From: Actinomycetota bacterium
Lineage (GTDB): Bacteria; Actinomycetota; Acidimicrobiia; Acidimicrobiales; JAHWLA01
Assembly (NCBI GenBank): GCA_019347595.1
Contig: JAHWLA010000041.1
Span: forward strand, 1-13,850
DNA: 13,850 nt
Direction of reading: 5' to 3'
Both the position numbers and the translations under genes were made by a program. The number at the start of each line of letters is the position of its first letter. The stretch's first letter is position 1. The notes beneath the pieces are model-generated. The model searched no databases. It saw only the letters and a list, made by a program, of their open reading frames with translations, and was not told the DNA's origin. Below are positions 1-5,512 of the stretch, piece after piece.

Positions 1-139
1 CGTATCGGTGGCCCACGCTGCCGTCGAGGTCATCGCCGACGCCCGCCTCACCCTGCTGCCCGACGTGGGGCACCTCGTCCCCACCGCCGCCCCCGACGAG
101 CTCCGTGCCGCCATCACCCGCGCGCTCCCGAGTACATAG
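1..139 (+). CDS. Alpha/beta hydrolase, C-terminal end (partial)
   Basis: Only the last 45 codons are visible; the reading frame begins at base 2 and ends with TAG at 137-139. The translation contains LLPDVGHLVPTAAPDEL. This matches the segment around the catalytic His of alpha/beta-hydrolase-fold enzymes, where GH follows a strand ending in a small loop and precedes the last helix. The nucleophile and acid residues lie outside the window, so substrate and exact family cannot be given. The final codons and the stop codon lie inside the left arm of a strong inverted repeat (127-169), so the gene ends within its own putative terminator. The fold call is likely; the specific function is unknown. 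Confidence 0.72.
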   Translation, partial: VSVAHAAVEVIADARLTLLPDVGHLVPTAAPDELRAAITRALPST

Positions 140-169
140 CGTGCGGAATCCGAACGCTATGTACTCGGG
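127..169. terminator. Long inverted repeat overlapping the hydrolase stop codon (hairpin 1)
   Basis: Bases 127-142 (CCCGAGTACATAGCGT) are perfectly complementary to 154-169. Inside, after one mismatched pair (143/153), CGG 144-146 pairs with CCG 150-152 around an AAT loop. The hydrolase TAG at 137-139 lies in the left arm. No T-tract follows, so this would be a U-less terminator or a DNA cruciform. The same position and a similar build recur at three other gene ends in this window. The repeat is certain; its termination role is inferred. Confidence 0.7.
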
Positions 170-171
170 AC

Positions 172-177
172 GGAAGG
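172..177 (+). promoter_or_regulatory. Ribosome binding site for the MurF-like gene
   Basis: GGAAGG lies 10 nt before the GTG at 188. It supports that start over other in-frame candidates, and it is one of few plausible Shine-Dalgarno sequences at the head of a transcription unit in this window. No TANNNT hexamer lies immediately before this start, so the gene appears to have a leader, possibly beginning near the hairpin. Confidence 0.45.
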
Positions 178-187
178 TGGGTGCGTT

Positions 188-1663
188 GTGAAGCTGTTTG
201 CCGTGCTCGTCGCGCTCGCCTCGGCCGGCGCCGGCGGCCTGCGCTGGCTGCGCGTCGCCCAGCGCGAGCACTACCTGCCCGGCTCGGTCAGCCGCTTCGC
301 GGTGCGGTGGTGGCAGTTCGGCGCCAACCGCCTGCTCGCCGTGGCCGGCCTCCTCGGCATCGTGCTGTCGGGGCGGGCCCCGCTGGCCGGGATCATCGGC
401 AGCCTCGCCGTGGCCACCGGCCCCTTCGGCCTGTCGGTCCAGGGGCGGACGGCGCCGCTGGCCTGGACTCGCCGGCTCCGCACGCTGGCCGGCGTGTGGG
501 CGGGCCTGCAAGTGCTGCTCGTCCTCCTCGGCTGGGCGCTCGGCCCCGTGGTCCCCTTCGCCGTCCTCGGCGCCGTCGCCGTCCCTGTCCTCGTCGACGC
601 TGCGCTGGCGGTCACCAGGCCGATCGAGGACCGCCTGGCCCAGCCCTTCGTGCACCAGGCGTCGATCCGCCTGAAGCAGGTGCGGCCCACCGTCGTCGGC
701 ATCACCGGGTCGTACGGCAAGACCACGACCAAGGGCTACGTGGCCCACCTCGTCGCGGGCACCAAGGCGGTCGTCCCCACGCCGCGCAGCTTCAACAACC
801 GGGCCGGGCTGGCCCGAGCCGTCAACGAGCACCTGGCGCTGGGCACCGAGGTGTTCGTGGCCGAGATGGGGACGTACGGCACGGGGGAGATCGCCGAGCT
901 GTGCCGGTTCGTCCCGCCCGACATCGCCGTGATCACGGCCATCGGCCCCGTTCACCTCGAACGCATGAAGACCGAAGAGGCGATCGTCGAGGCGAAGTCG
1001 GAGATCCTCGAGCCCGCCAACGTTGCCGTCCTGAACGTGGACGACCGGCGGCTGGCCGCGTTGGCGGACCGGGTGGAGGCGACGGGCAAGCGGGTCGTGC
1101 GCTGCTCGGCCCCGGACGGCATCCCGACGGTCGACGGCGAGGGCATCGGCCCGGGCGTGCCCGGCGCCCAGCCCACCAACGTGGCCTGCGCGGTGGCCGT
1201 GGCGCTGGAGCTCGGTGTCCCCGTCGACGTCATCGCCGCCCGCCTGGCCGACCTCCCGGCAGCCGAGCACCGGCTGACCACCAGCACGGGCGGCACCGGC
1301 TTCACCATCGTGGACGACACCTACAACGCCAACCCGGCCGGCGCCGCCGCCGCGCTGGAGGCGTTGGCGCGGGTGGCGCAACCCGGCCACAAGCAGGTGG
1401 TCGTCACGCCCGGCATGGTGGAGCTGGGGCCGCGCCAGGCCGACGAGAACACACGCTTCGCCACAGCGGCGTCCCGGCAGTGCACGCACTTCGTCGTCGT
1501 CGGCCACACCAACCGGGCGGCGTTGCTGGCGGGGACCGCGGGCGGGCAGGCTGAGGTGCTCGTGGTGGAGACACGCGACGACGCCGTGGCCTGGGTACGG
1601 GAGCACCTGGGCGAGGGCGACGCCGTCCTCTACGAGAACGACCTGCCCGACCACTTCCCGTAG
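188..1663 (+). CDS. Membrane-anchored MurF-like Mur ligase
   Basis: A 491-residue ATP-dependent amide ligase of the Mur family. Residues 1 to about 145 are rich in hydrophobic segments (about 1-17, 48-78 and 100-141) and stand where MurF normally has its soluble UDP-MurNAc-binding domain. The central domain begins about residue 166: P-loop GSYGKTTTK at 174-182, SFNN at 201-204, EMG at 226-228, IGPVHLE at 252-258, and EAKSEIL, whose Lys270 matches the lysine carbamylated in Mur ligases. The C-terminal domain carries DDTYNANP at 376-383, the MurF-type signature. The protein ends in ENDLPDHFP. Between about 305 and 330 the central domain is short compared with standard MurF. The next gene is a Ddl-like ligase 8 nt downstream, its Shine-Dalgarno touching this stop. 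By family it should add a dipeptide, probably D-Ala-D-Ala, to a cell-wall precursor at the membrane. Whether it is the housekeeping MurF or a specialised paralogue cannot be told here. Confidence 0.82.
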   Translation: MKLFAVLVALASAGAGGLRWLRVAQREHYLPGSVSRFAVRWWQFGANRLLAVAGLLGIVLSGRAPLAGIIGSLAVATGPFGLSVQGRTAPLAWTRRLRTLAGVWAGLQVLLVLLGWALGPVVPFAVLGAVAVPVLVDAALAVTRPIEDRLAQPFVHQASIRLKQVRPTVVGITGSYGKTTTKGYVAHLVAGTKAVVPTPRSFNNRAGLARAVNEHLALGTEVFVAEMGTYGTGEIAELCRFVPPDIAVITAIGPVHLERMKTEEAIVEAKSEILEPANVAVLNVDDRRLAALADRVEATGKRVVRCSAPDGIPTVDGEGIGPGVPGAQPTNVACAVAVALELGVPVDVIAARLADLPAAEHRLTTSTGGTGFTIVDDTYNANPAGAAAALEALARVAQPGHKQVVVTPGMVELGPRQADENTRFATAASRQCTHFVVVGHTNRAALLAGTAGGQAEVLVVETRDDAVAWVREHLGEGDAVLYENDLPDHFP

Positions 1664-1671
1664 GAGCGCCC

Positions 1672-2727
1672 GTGCCCAACCCAGCCGTGATCTTCGGGGG
1701 GCCCTCGCCCGAGCACGACGTGAGCATCCTCACCGGGTTGCAGGCGGCGCGCGCCCTGGGCGCGGTGACCGCGGTGTACTGGGCCAAGACGGGCGACTTC
1801 TTCGAGGTCGACCCGGCCGCCGAAGGCCGCGACTTCCTCGACGGCCCACCCCGCAAGGCGCCGCCGCTCCGGCTGGTGGCCGGGGAGGGGTTGGTGGGCA
1901 AGAAGCGCTCGCTCGACATCGCCGCCGTCGTCAACTGCTGCCACGGCGGCCCGGGCGAGGACGGCACGCTGCAGGCCGCCTTCGACCTTGCCGGTATCCG
2001 CTACACGGGGCCGACGCTGGCGGGCGCCGCGCTGGGCATGGACAAGCTGGCGTTCGGCAACGTAATGACGGCGGCCGGTCTCCCGTCGCTGCCCCGCACG
2101 GCCGGCGTGCCGGACTTCCGCGGCCCGTGGATCGTCAAGCCGCGCTTCGGCGGCTCGTCCATCGGCATCGAGGTGGTGGAAGACGCCGACACCCTCGCCG
2201 CCCTGGCCCGCACGTCGCCCCACCTGCGCAACGGCTACGTGGTGGAGCCCTATCGGCCCGACGCCTACGACCTCAACGTCGGCATCCGCACGTGGCCGGT
2301 CGTCGAGCTGTCGCTGATCGAGAAGCCGGTGCGCTCGACCGGCGGCGCCATCCTCGGCTTCGCCGACAAGTACCTGGCGGCGGGCGGCGAGGGCGGCATG
2401 GCGTCGGCCCCGCGCGAGCTCCCGGCCCAGCTCCCCGACGCCATGGAGAAGCAGGTCCGCGACATCGGCGCCCAGGTGGCCGAGCTGGCGGGCGTGCGGG
2501 GCGTCGCCCGTCTCGACTTCCTGGTCGACGGCGACGCGCTCTACGTCAACGAGATCAACACCATCCCCGGCTCGCTGGCCAAGTACCTGTGGGAGCTCCC
2601 GTTCCCGCAGTTGCTGCGCGACCTGCTGGCCGAGGCCGAGCAGCGCCCCACCCACCACTACACGGCGGCGGGCGCCGACGGCACGGCGCTGCGGTCGGCA
2701 GGGAGCATCGCCGGCAAGCTGGGTTGA
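1672..2727 (+). CDS. ddl: D-alanine--D-alanine ligase-like ATP-grasp protein
   Basis: A 351-residue ATP-grasp ligase expected to join two D-Ala with ATP in the cytoplasm, supplying the dipeptide that MurF attaches. Visible Ddl signatures: FGGPSPEHDVS at 8-18, HGGPGEDGTLQ at 91-101, MDK with Lys125, KPRFGGSSIG at 156-165 (ATP-binding), ARLDF at 279-283 and NEINTIPGS at 293-301 (Mg2+ and substrate loop). Length is normal for the family. The GTG start at 1672 is supported by AGGAG (1662-1666) five bases upstream, overlapping the stop of the MurF-like gene. The stop overlaps the next ATG by one base (TGATG). The C-terminal loop reads PGSLAKYLWE, unlike the PGMT or PGFT form of enterobacterial Ddl, so the second substrate may not be D-Ala. 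D-Ala-D-Ala activity is the default inference. Confidence 0.85.
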   Translation: MPNPAVIFGGPSPEHDVSILTGLQAARALGAVTAVYWAKTGDFFEVDPAAEGRDFLDGPPRKAPPLRLVAGEGLVGKKRSLDIAAVVNCCHGGPGEDGTLQAAFDLAGIRYTGPTLAGAALGMDKLAFGNVMTAAGLPSLPRTAGVPDFRGPWIVKPRFGGSSIGIEVVEDADTLAALARTSPHLRNGYVVEPYRPDAYDLNVGIRTWPVVELSLIEKPVRSTGGAILGFADKYLAAGGEGGMASAPRELPAQLPDAMEKQVRDIGAQVAELAGVRGVARLDFLVDGDALYVNEINTIPGSLAKYLWELPFPQLLRDLLAEAEQRPTHHYTAAGADGTALRSAGSIAGKLG

Positions 2728-3077
2728 TGGTCGACGTGGCGCCCGCTCGGTTCGCCGAGCTGGTGGGGGAGGCGCTCGACTCGATCCCCGAGGAGCTGTC
2801 CCGCCTCATGGACAACGTCGCCGTGGTGGTCGACGACGAGTCGCCGCCCGCCGGGCTGTTCGGGCTGTACCAGGGCATCCCGCTGACCGAGCGCACGACG
2901 TACGGGGCCTACGGGTTCGCCGCCCCCGACCGCATCACGATCTTCCGTCGGGGGATCTGCGCCTCGTGCCGCACCGAGGACGAGGTGGTCGAGCAGGTGC
3001 GCATCACGGTGGTGCACGAGGTCGCCCACCACTTCGGCATCGACGACGCCCGCCTCGACGAGCTCGGCTGGGCCTGA
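2727..3077 (+). CDS. Minimal zincin metallopeptidase-family protein
   Basis: A 116-residue protein with the zinc-binding motif HEVAHHFGID at 97-106 (HExxH plus downstream Asp), as in the small Zincin_1/DUF1025 family common in Actinomycetota. The lengths agree and no signal peptide or membrane segment is seen, so it should be cytoplasmic. Members are predicted Zn-dependent peptidases, but physiological substrates are not known to me. Start: ATG at 2727 overlaps the ddl stop (TGATG), so it is translationally coupled to the two cell-wall-type ligases. The longer in-frame extension back into ddl is a shadow reading. Coupling hints at a link with cell-envelope precursors, but that is only context. 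A long hairpin follows 19 nt after the stop. Confidence 0.8.
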   Translation: MVDVAPARFAELVGEALDSIPEELSRLMDNVAVVVDDESPPAGLFGLYQGIPLTERTTYGAYGFAAPDRITIFRRGICASCRTEDEVVEQVRITVVHEVAHHFGIDDARLDELGWA

Positions 3078-3095
3078 CCCGGACGCCCGCGCCCG

Positions 3096-3144
3096 GTTCT
3101 GGCAGCCGGCGCCGGCGCCGGCGCCGGGAAACGGCTGCCAGAAC
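3096..3144. terminator. Inverted repeat with GCCGGC tandem loop (hairpin 2)
   Basis: GTTCTGGCAGCCG at 3096-3108 is perfectly complementary to 3132-3144 (13 bp). The 23-nt loop consists mostly of repeated GCCGGC hexamers, which are themselves self-complementary, so the whole segment can fold into one very stable GC stem or several alternative ones. It starts 19 nt after the zincin stop and has no T-tract. Probably a terminator for the Mur-ligase/ddl/zincin operon. The right arm ends 3 nt before the candidate -10 hexamer of the next gene. Confidence 0.68.
3105..3128. repeat. GCCGGC hexamer tandem repeat
   Basis: Three exact GCCGGC units (3105-3110, 3111-3116, 3117-3122) and a fourth imperfect unit ending in GGG (3123-3128). 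They fill the loop of hairpin 2. Such short tandem units can vary in copy number by slippage. Confidence 0.75.
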
Positions 3145-3147
3145 GGC

Positions 3148-3153
3148 TACGGT
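3148..3153 (+). promoter_or_regulatory. Candidate -10 element of a leaderless promoter, ACT gene
   Basis: TACGGT fits TANNNT and ends 8 nt before the ATG at 3162. There is no Shine-Dalgarno in between. No convincing -35 is seen; that position falls in hairpin 2. Confidence 0.42.
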
Positions 3154-3161
3154 CCGCCGGC

Positions 3162-3698
3162 ATGGCGCATTTTGCGGTGAGCGCGGTGGGGGCCGACCGG
3201 CCGGGGATCGTGGCAGCCGTCACCGGCGTGCTGGTCGACACCGGCTGCAACATCGAGGACTCCTCGATGTCGATCCTGCGGGGTCACTTCGCCATGATGC
3301 TGGTGGTCGCAGGCCCCGCCGACCTCGACGCCGACCGCCTGGAGCAGGCGCTGGCCGGCCCCGCGGCCGACTTCGACCTCGTCCTGGCCGTCCGCGCCAT
3401 CGACGACGACGTGCCGACCTCGCCCGAGGGCGACGAGTGGACCGTCTCGGTGTACGGCGCCGACCGTCCGGGGATCGTCCACGAGGTCACCCGGCTGTTG
3501 GCCGAGACGGGGGTGAACATCACCGACCTCACCACCCGCGTGATCGGCGACGTCGACCGCCCCGTCTACGCCATGCTTATCGACGCCACGCTGCCCGACG
3601 GCCTCGACGCCGCCTCCGTCAACGACCGCCTCAACGAGCTCGGCCGCGAGCTGGGCGTCGAGTGCGCCATGCATCCGTCCGAGGCCGACATCCTCTGA
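3162..3698 (+). CDS. Double ACT-domain regulatory protein (GcvR-like)
   Basis: A 178-residue protein of two ACT domains in tandem, about 3-80 and 93-170. Each opens with the same motif GADRPGIV (10-17 and 99-106), followed by a helix and G-x-N-I (GCNI at 28-31, GVNI at 117-120), the usual ACT ligand-loop pattern. No catalytic or DNA-binding domain is attached. This is the architecture of GcvR, the glycine-cleavage-system repressor accessory protein, and of related stand-alone ACT proteins that sense amino acids. No gcv genes are near, so the ligand is unknown. The stop TGA at 3696-3698 is separated by one base from the ATG of the peptide deformylase, so the two genes are probably cotranscribed. 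Confidence 0.82.
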   Translation: MAHFAVSAVGADRPGIVAAVTGVLVDTGCNIEDSSMSILRGHFAMMLVVAGPADLDADRLEQALAGPAADFDLVLAVRAIDDDVPTSPEGDEWTVSVYGADRPGIVHEVTRLLAETGVNITDLTTRVIGDVDRPVYAMLIDATLPDGLDAASVNDRLNELGRELGVECAMHPSEADIL

Positions 3699-3699
3699 C

Positions 3700-4200
3700 A
3701 TGGCCGTCCGCCCGGTCCTGCGGCTGCCCGAGCCGGTCCTCAAGCAGCCGGCCAAGGCGGTCGACCGGATCGACGACGCGGCACGGGCGCTGGCCCAGGA
3801 CCTGCTCGACACCATGCGCGTGTCGCCCGCCTGCGTCGGTCTGGCCGCGCCGCAGATCGGGGTGAGCCTCCGGGCCTTCGCCGTCGACGTCACCGGGCAC
3901 AAGAAGGCCCGCTCGTGCCACGGCGAGCTCGTGCTGTTCAACCCCGAGATCCTGCTGGCCCACGGGCCGGTCGTCGCCCGCGAGGGGTGCATGAGCGTGC
4001 CCGACCTCACGGGCGACGTGCCCCGGGCGACCCGCCTCGTGGTGCGCGGCATCACCCCGGAGGGCGACGACCGCGTGCTCCAAGTCGACGCCTTCGAGGC
4101 CCGCGCCTTCCTGCACGAGCTCGATCACCTCGACGGCCTGCTGTTCCTCGACCGGGTGACGTCGTCGGACGCCGTGTTCAAGCGCAAGGTGTACCGCTAA
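3700..4200 (+). CDS. def: Peptide deformylase
   Basis: A 166-residue metallohydrolase that removes the formyl group from the N-terminal Met of nascent proteins. All three deformylase motifs are present: CVGLAAPQIG at 45-54 (motif I, usually GxGLAAPQ), EGCMSVP at 95-101 with metal ligand Cys97, and HELDH at 139-143 with two His ligands and the catalytic Glu140. In motif I the first Gly is Cys45. The C-terminal tail is short. It follows the ACT gene after one base (TGAcATG), so it is translated from the same message. Genomes often hold more than one deformylase gene, and this could be the main or a secondary copy. The family assignment is secure. Confidence 0.92.
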   Translation: MAVRPVLRLPEPVLKQPAKAVDRIDDAARALAQDLLDTMRVSPACVGLAAPQIGVSLRAFAVDVTGHKKARSCHGELVLFNPEILLAHGPVVAREGCMSVPDLTGDVPRATRLVVRGITPEGDDRVLQVDAFEARAFLHELDHLDGLLFLDRVTSSDAVFKRKVYR

Positions 4201-4217
4201 CGCCGATCGAGCAGACG

Positions 4218-4223
4218 TAGCAT
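4218..4223 (+). promoter_or_regulatory. Candidate -10 element of a leaderless promoter, bPH2 gene
   Basis: TAGCAT fits TANNNT and ends 9 nt before the ATG at 4233. The short gap after the deformylase stop holds no purine-rich Shine-Dalgarno. No clear -35 is seen. Confidence 0.42.
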
Positions 4224-4232
4224 TCGCCGCCG

Positions 4233-4847
4233 ATGCCGTTCCCCCGCAAGCTGCTCAACGAGGGCGAGGACGTGATCCTCGACCTGCGGCCCCACTGGCG
4301 GGTGTTCGTCAAGCCCGCGCTGTCCGTCGTGCTCGCTGCGGCCCTCGTCCTCGTCGTCGCCAACCGCATCGACCACGAAGCGCCTACCTACGCCGCGGTC
4401 GTCGTGCTGCTGGCGGCGCTGGCGTGGCTCCTCCTGCGCTACCTGCGCTGGGTCACCACCGACTTCGTGGTCACCACCGACCGCCTGGTCCACCGGGCCG
4501 GTGTGCTGCGCACGTCGGGTCGCGAGATTCCGCTGGAACGCCTGAACGACATCGCGGTCGAGCAGAGCCTGTTCGAGCGGATCATGGGTTCGGGCGGCCT
4601 GGTGATCGAGTCGGGCGGTGAGCGGGGCAGGCACCACTTCACCGACGTCCGCCGCCCCTTCGTGGTGCAGCACACGATCTACCGCGAGATCGAGCGGGCC
4701 CAGGCTCGTGACCTCCGTCGCCTCCAGGCCGAGCGCGAGCCGACGATCCCCGAGCAGTTGGAGAAGCTCGACGAGCTGCGCCGCCGCGGCGTGATCACCC
4801 AGGCGGAGTTCGAGGTCAAGAAGACACAGTTGCTCGACCGCCTGTGA
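4233..4847 (+). CDS. Bacterial PH-domain (bPH2) membrane protein with SHOCT tail
   Basis: A 204-residue inner-membrane protein. Two hydrophobic segments (about 25-43 and 52-70) form a hairpin. They are followed by a bPH2 (YdbS/DUF304-type) domain at about 74-155, recognised by the run TDFVVTTDRLVHRAG, then REIPLERLNDI, the typical 'strand-turn-IPLERIxDI' pattern. A charged linker leads to a C-terminal SHOCT module at about 171-204 (IPEQLEKLDELRRRGVITQA, then EF). SHOCT modules are thought to mediate oligomerisation. The cellular role of bPH2 proteins is unsettled. The stop overlaps the GTG of the next gene by four bases (GTGA), implying coupled synthesis with a binding-protein-like partner. 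The topology is my reading of hydrophobicity. Confidence 0.85.
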   Translation: MPFPRKLLNEGEDVILDLRPHWRVFVKPALSVVLAAALVLVVANRIDHEAPTYAAVVVLLAALAWLLLRYLRWVTTDFVVTTDRLVHRAGVLRTSGREIPLERLNDIAVEQSLFERIMGSGGLVIESGGERGRHHFTDVRRPFVVQHTIYREIERAQARDLRRLQAEREPTIPEQLEKLDELRRRGVITQAEFEVKKTQLLDRL

Positions 4848-5503
4848 GGATCGTCAGCCTCGTGCCGTCGGTGACCGAGTCGCTCCTGGCGTGGGGCATC
4901 GAGCCGGTGGCGTGCACCCGCTTCTGCGAGCAGCCGTCGCTCCGCCACGTGGGCGGGACCAAAGACCCCGATGTCGCCGCCGTGGTCGAGCTCGCTCCCG
5001 ACCTCGTGGTCGTCAACGACGAGGAGAACCGGCGGGAGGACGCCGATGCACTGGTGGCGGCCGGGCTCGACGTGCACGTGGTCGTGGTACGCACCGTGCA
5101 CGACGTGGCGCCCGCGCTCGCCGACCTTGCCGCCCGCGTGGGCGCCCGCTTCGAGCCGTGGGAGTTGCCGCCGCCGCGCCCGGTGCAGCGGCGGGCGTTC
5201 GTGCCGATCTGGCGGCGGCCGTGGATGACGCTCAACGCCAACACCTACGGCTCGTCGCTCCTCGCGCTCGTCGGCATGGACAACGTGTTCGCCGACGATC
5301 CCGAGCGCTATCCGACGCTGACGCTGGAGGAGGCGGCCGCCCGCGACGCAGACGTCGTGTTGGCGCCCACCGAGCCGTACCCGTTCGGCGAGCGCCACGT
5401 GGCCGAGCTGTCGGCCGTGGCGCCGGTCGAGCTCGTGGATGGCAAGGACCTGTTCTGGTGGGGCGTGCGCACCCCCGCCGCCGTCGCCCGCCTCGCCCGG
5501 TAA
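4844..5503 (+). CDS. Signal-less helical-backbone metal-receptor-like protein (BtuF/FecB fold)
   Basis: A 219-residue protein related to class III periplasmic binding proteins for cobalamin, haem and siderophores. The N-terminus MRIVSLVPSVTESLLAWG is the first strand and helix of the mature fold, as in BtuF. IWRRPWMTLNANTYGSSLL at 122-140 is the usual start of the second lobe, and LEEAAARDADVVLAP at 161-175 fits the last Rossmann-like strand. No signal peptide or lipobox precedes it: translation starts at the fold itself, at a GTG overlapping the upstream stop (GTGA). It should therefore stay in the cytoplasm and cannot be a normal transporter receptor. No permease or ATPase lies beside it. 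A ligand-sensing or cofactor-handling role is inference only. It ends 9 bp from the convergent GH1 gene. Confidence 0.8.
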   Translation: MRIVSLVPSVTESLLAWGIEPVACTRFCEQPSLRHVGGTKDPDVAAVVELAPDLVVVNDEENRREDADALVAAGLDVHVVVVRTVHDVAPALADLAARVGARFEPWELPPPRPVQRRAFVPIWRRPWMTLNANTYGSSLLALVGMDNVFADDPERYPTLTLEEAAARDADVVLAPTEPYPFGERHVAELSAVAPVELVDGKDLFWWGVRTPAAVARLAR

Positions 5504-5512
5504 CGGCGGGGT

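Noticed and set aside
181..1554. 457-codon frame overlapping the MurF-like gene
   Set aside because: It is an Arg/Gly-rich translation in another frame of a gene that has full Mur-ligase motifs.
1630..2658. 342-codon minus-strand open frame opposite ddl
   Set aside because: It lies wholly opposite a gene with complete Ddl motifs. Its composition is typical of a GC-driven antisense frame.
2127..2726. Upstream extension of the zincin frame inside ddl
   Set aside because: The added sequence is Arg-rich out-of-frame ddl, and the ATG at 2727 gives the usual family length with a coupled start.
3105..3128. Short repeats as a CRISPR array
   Set aside because: Contiguous 6-bp units with no spacers and no cas gene nearby.
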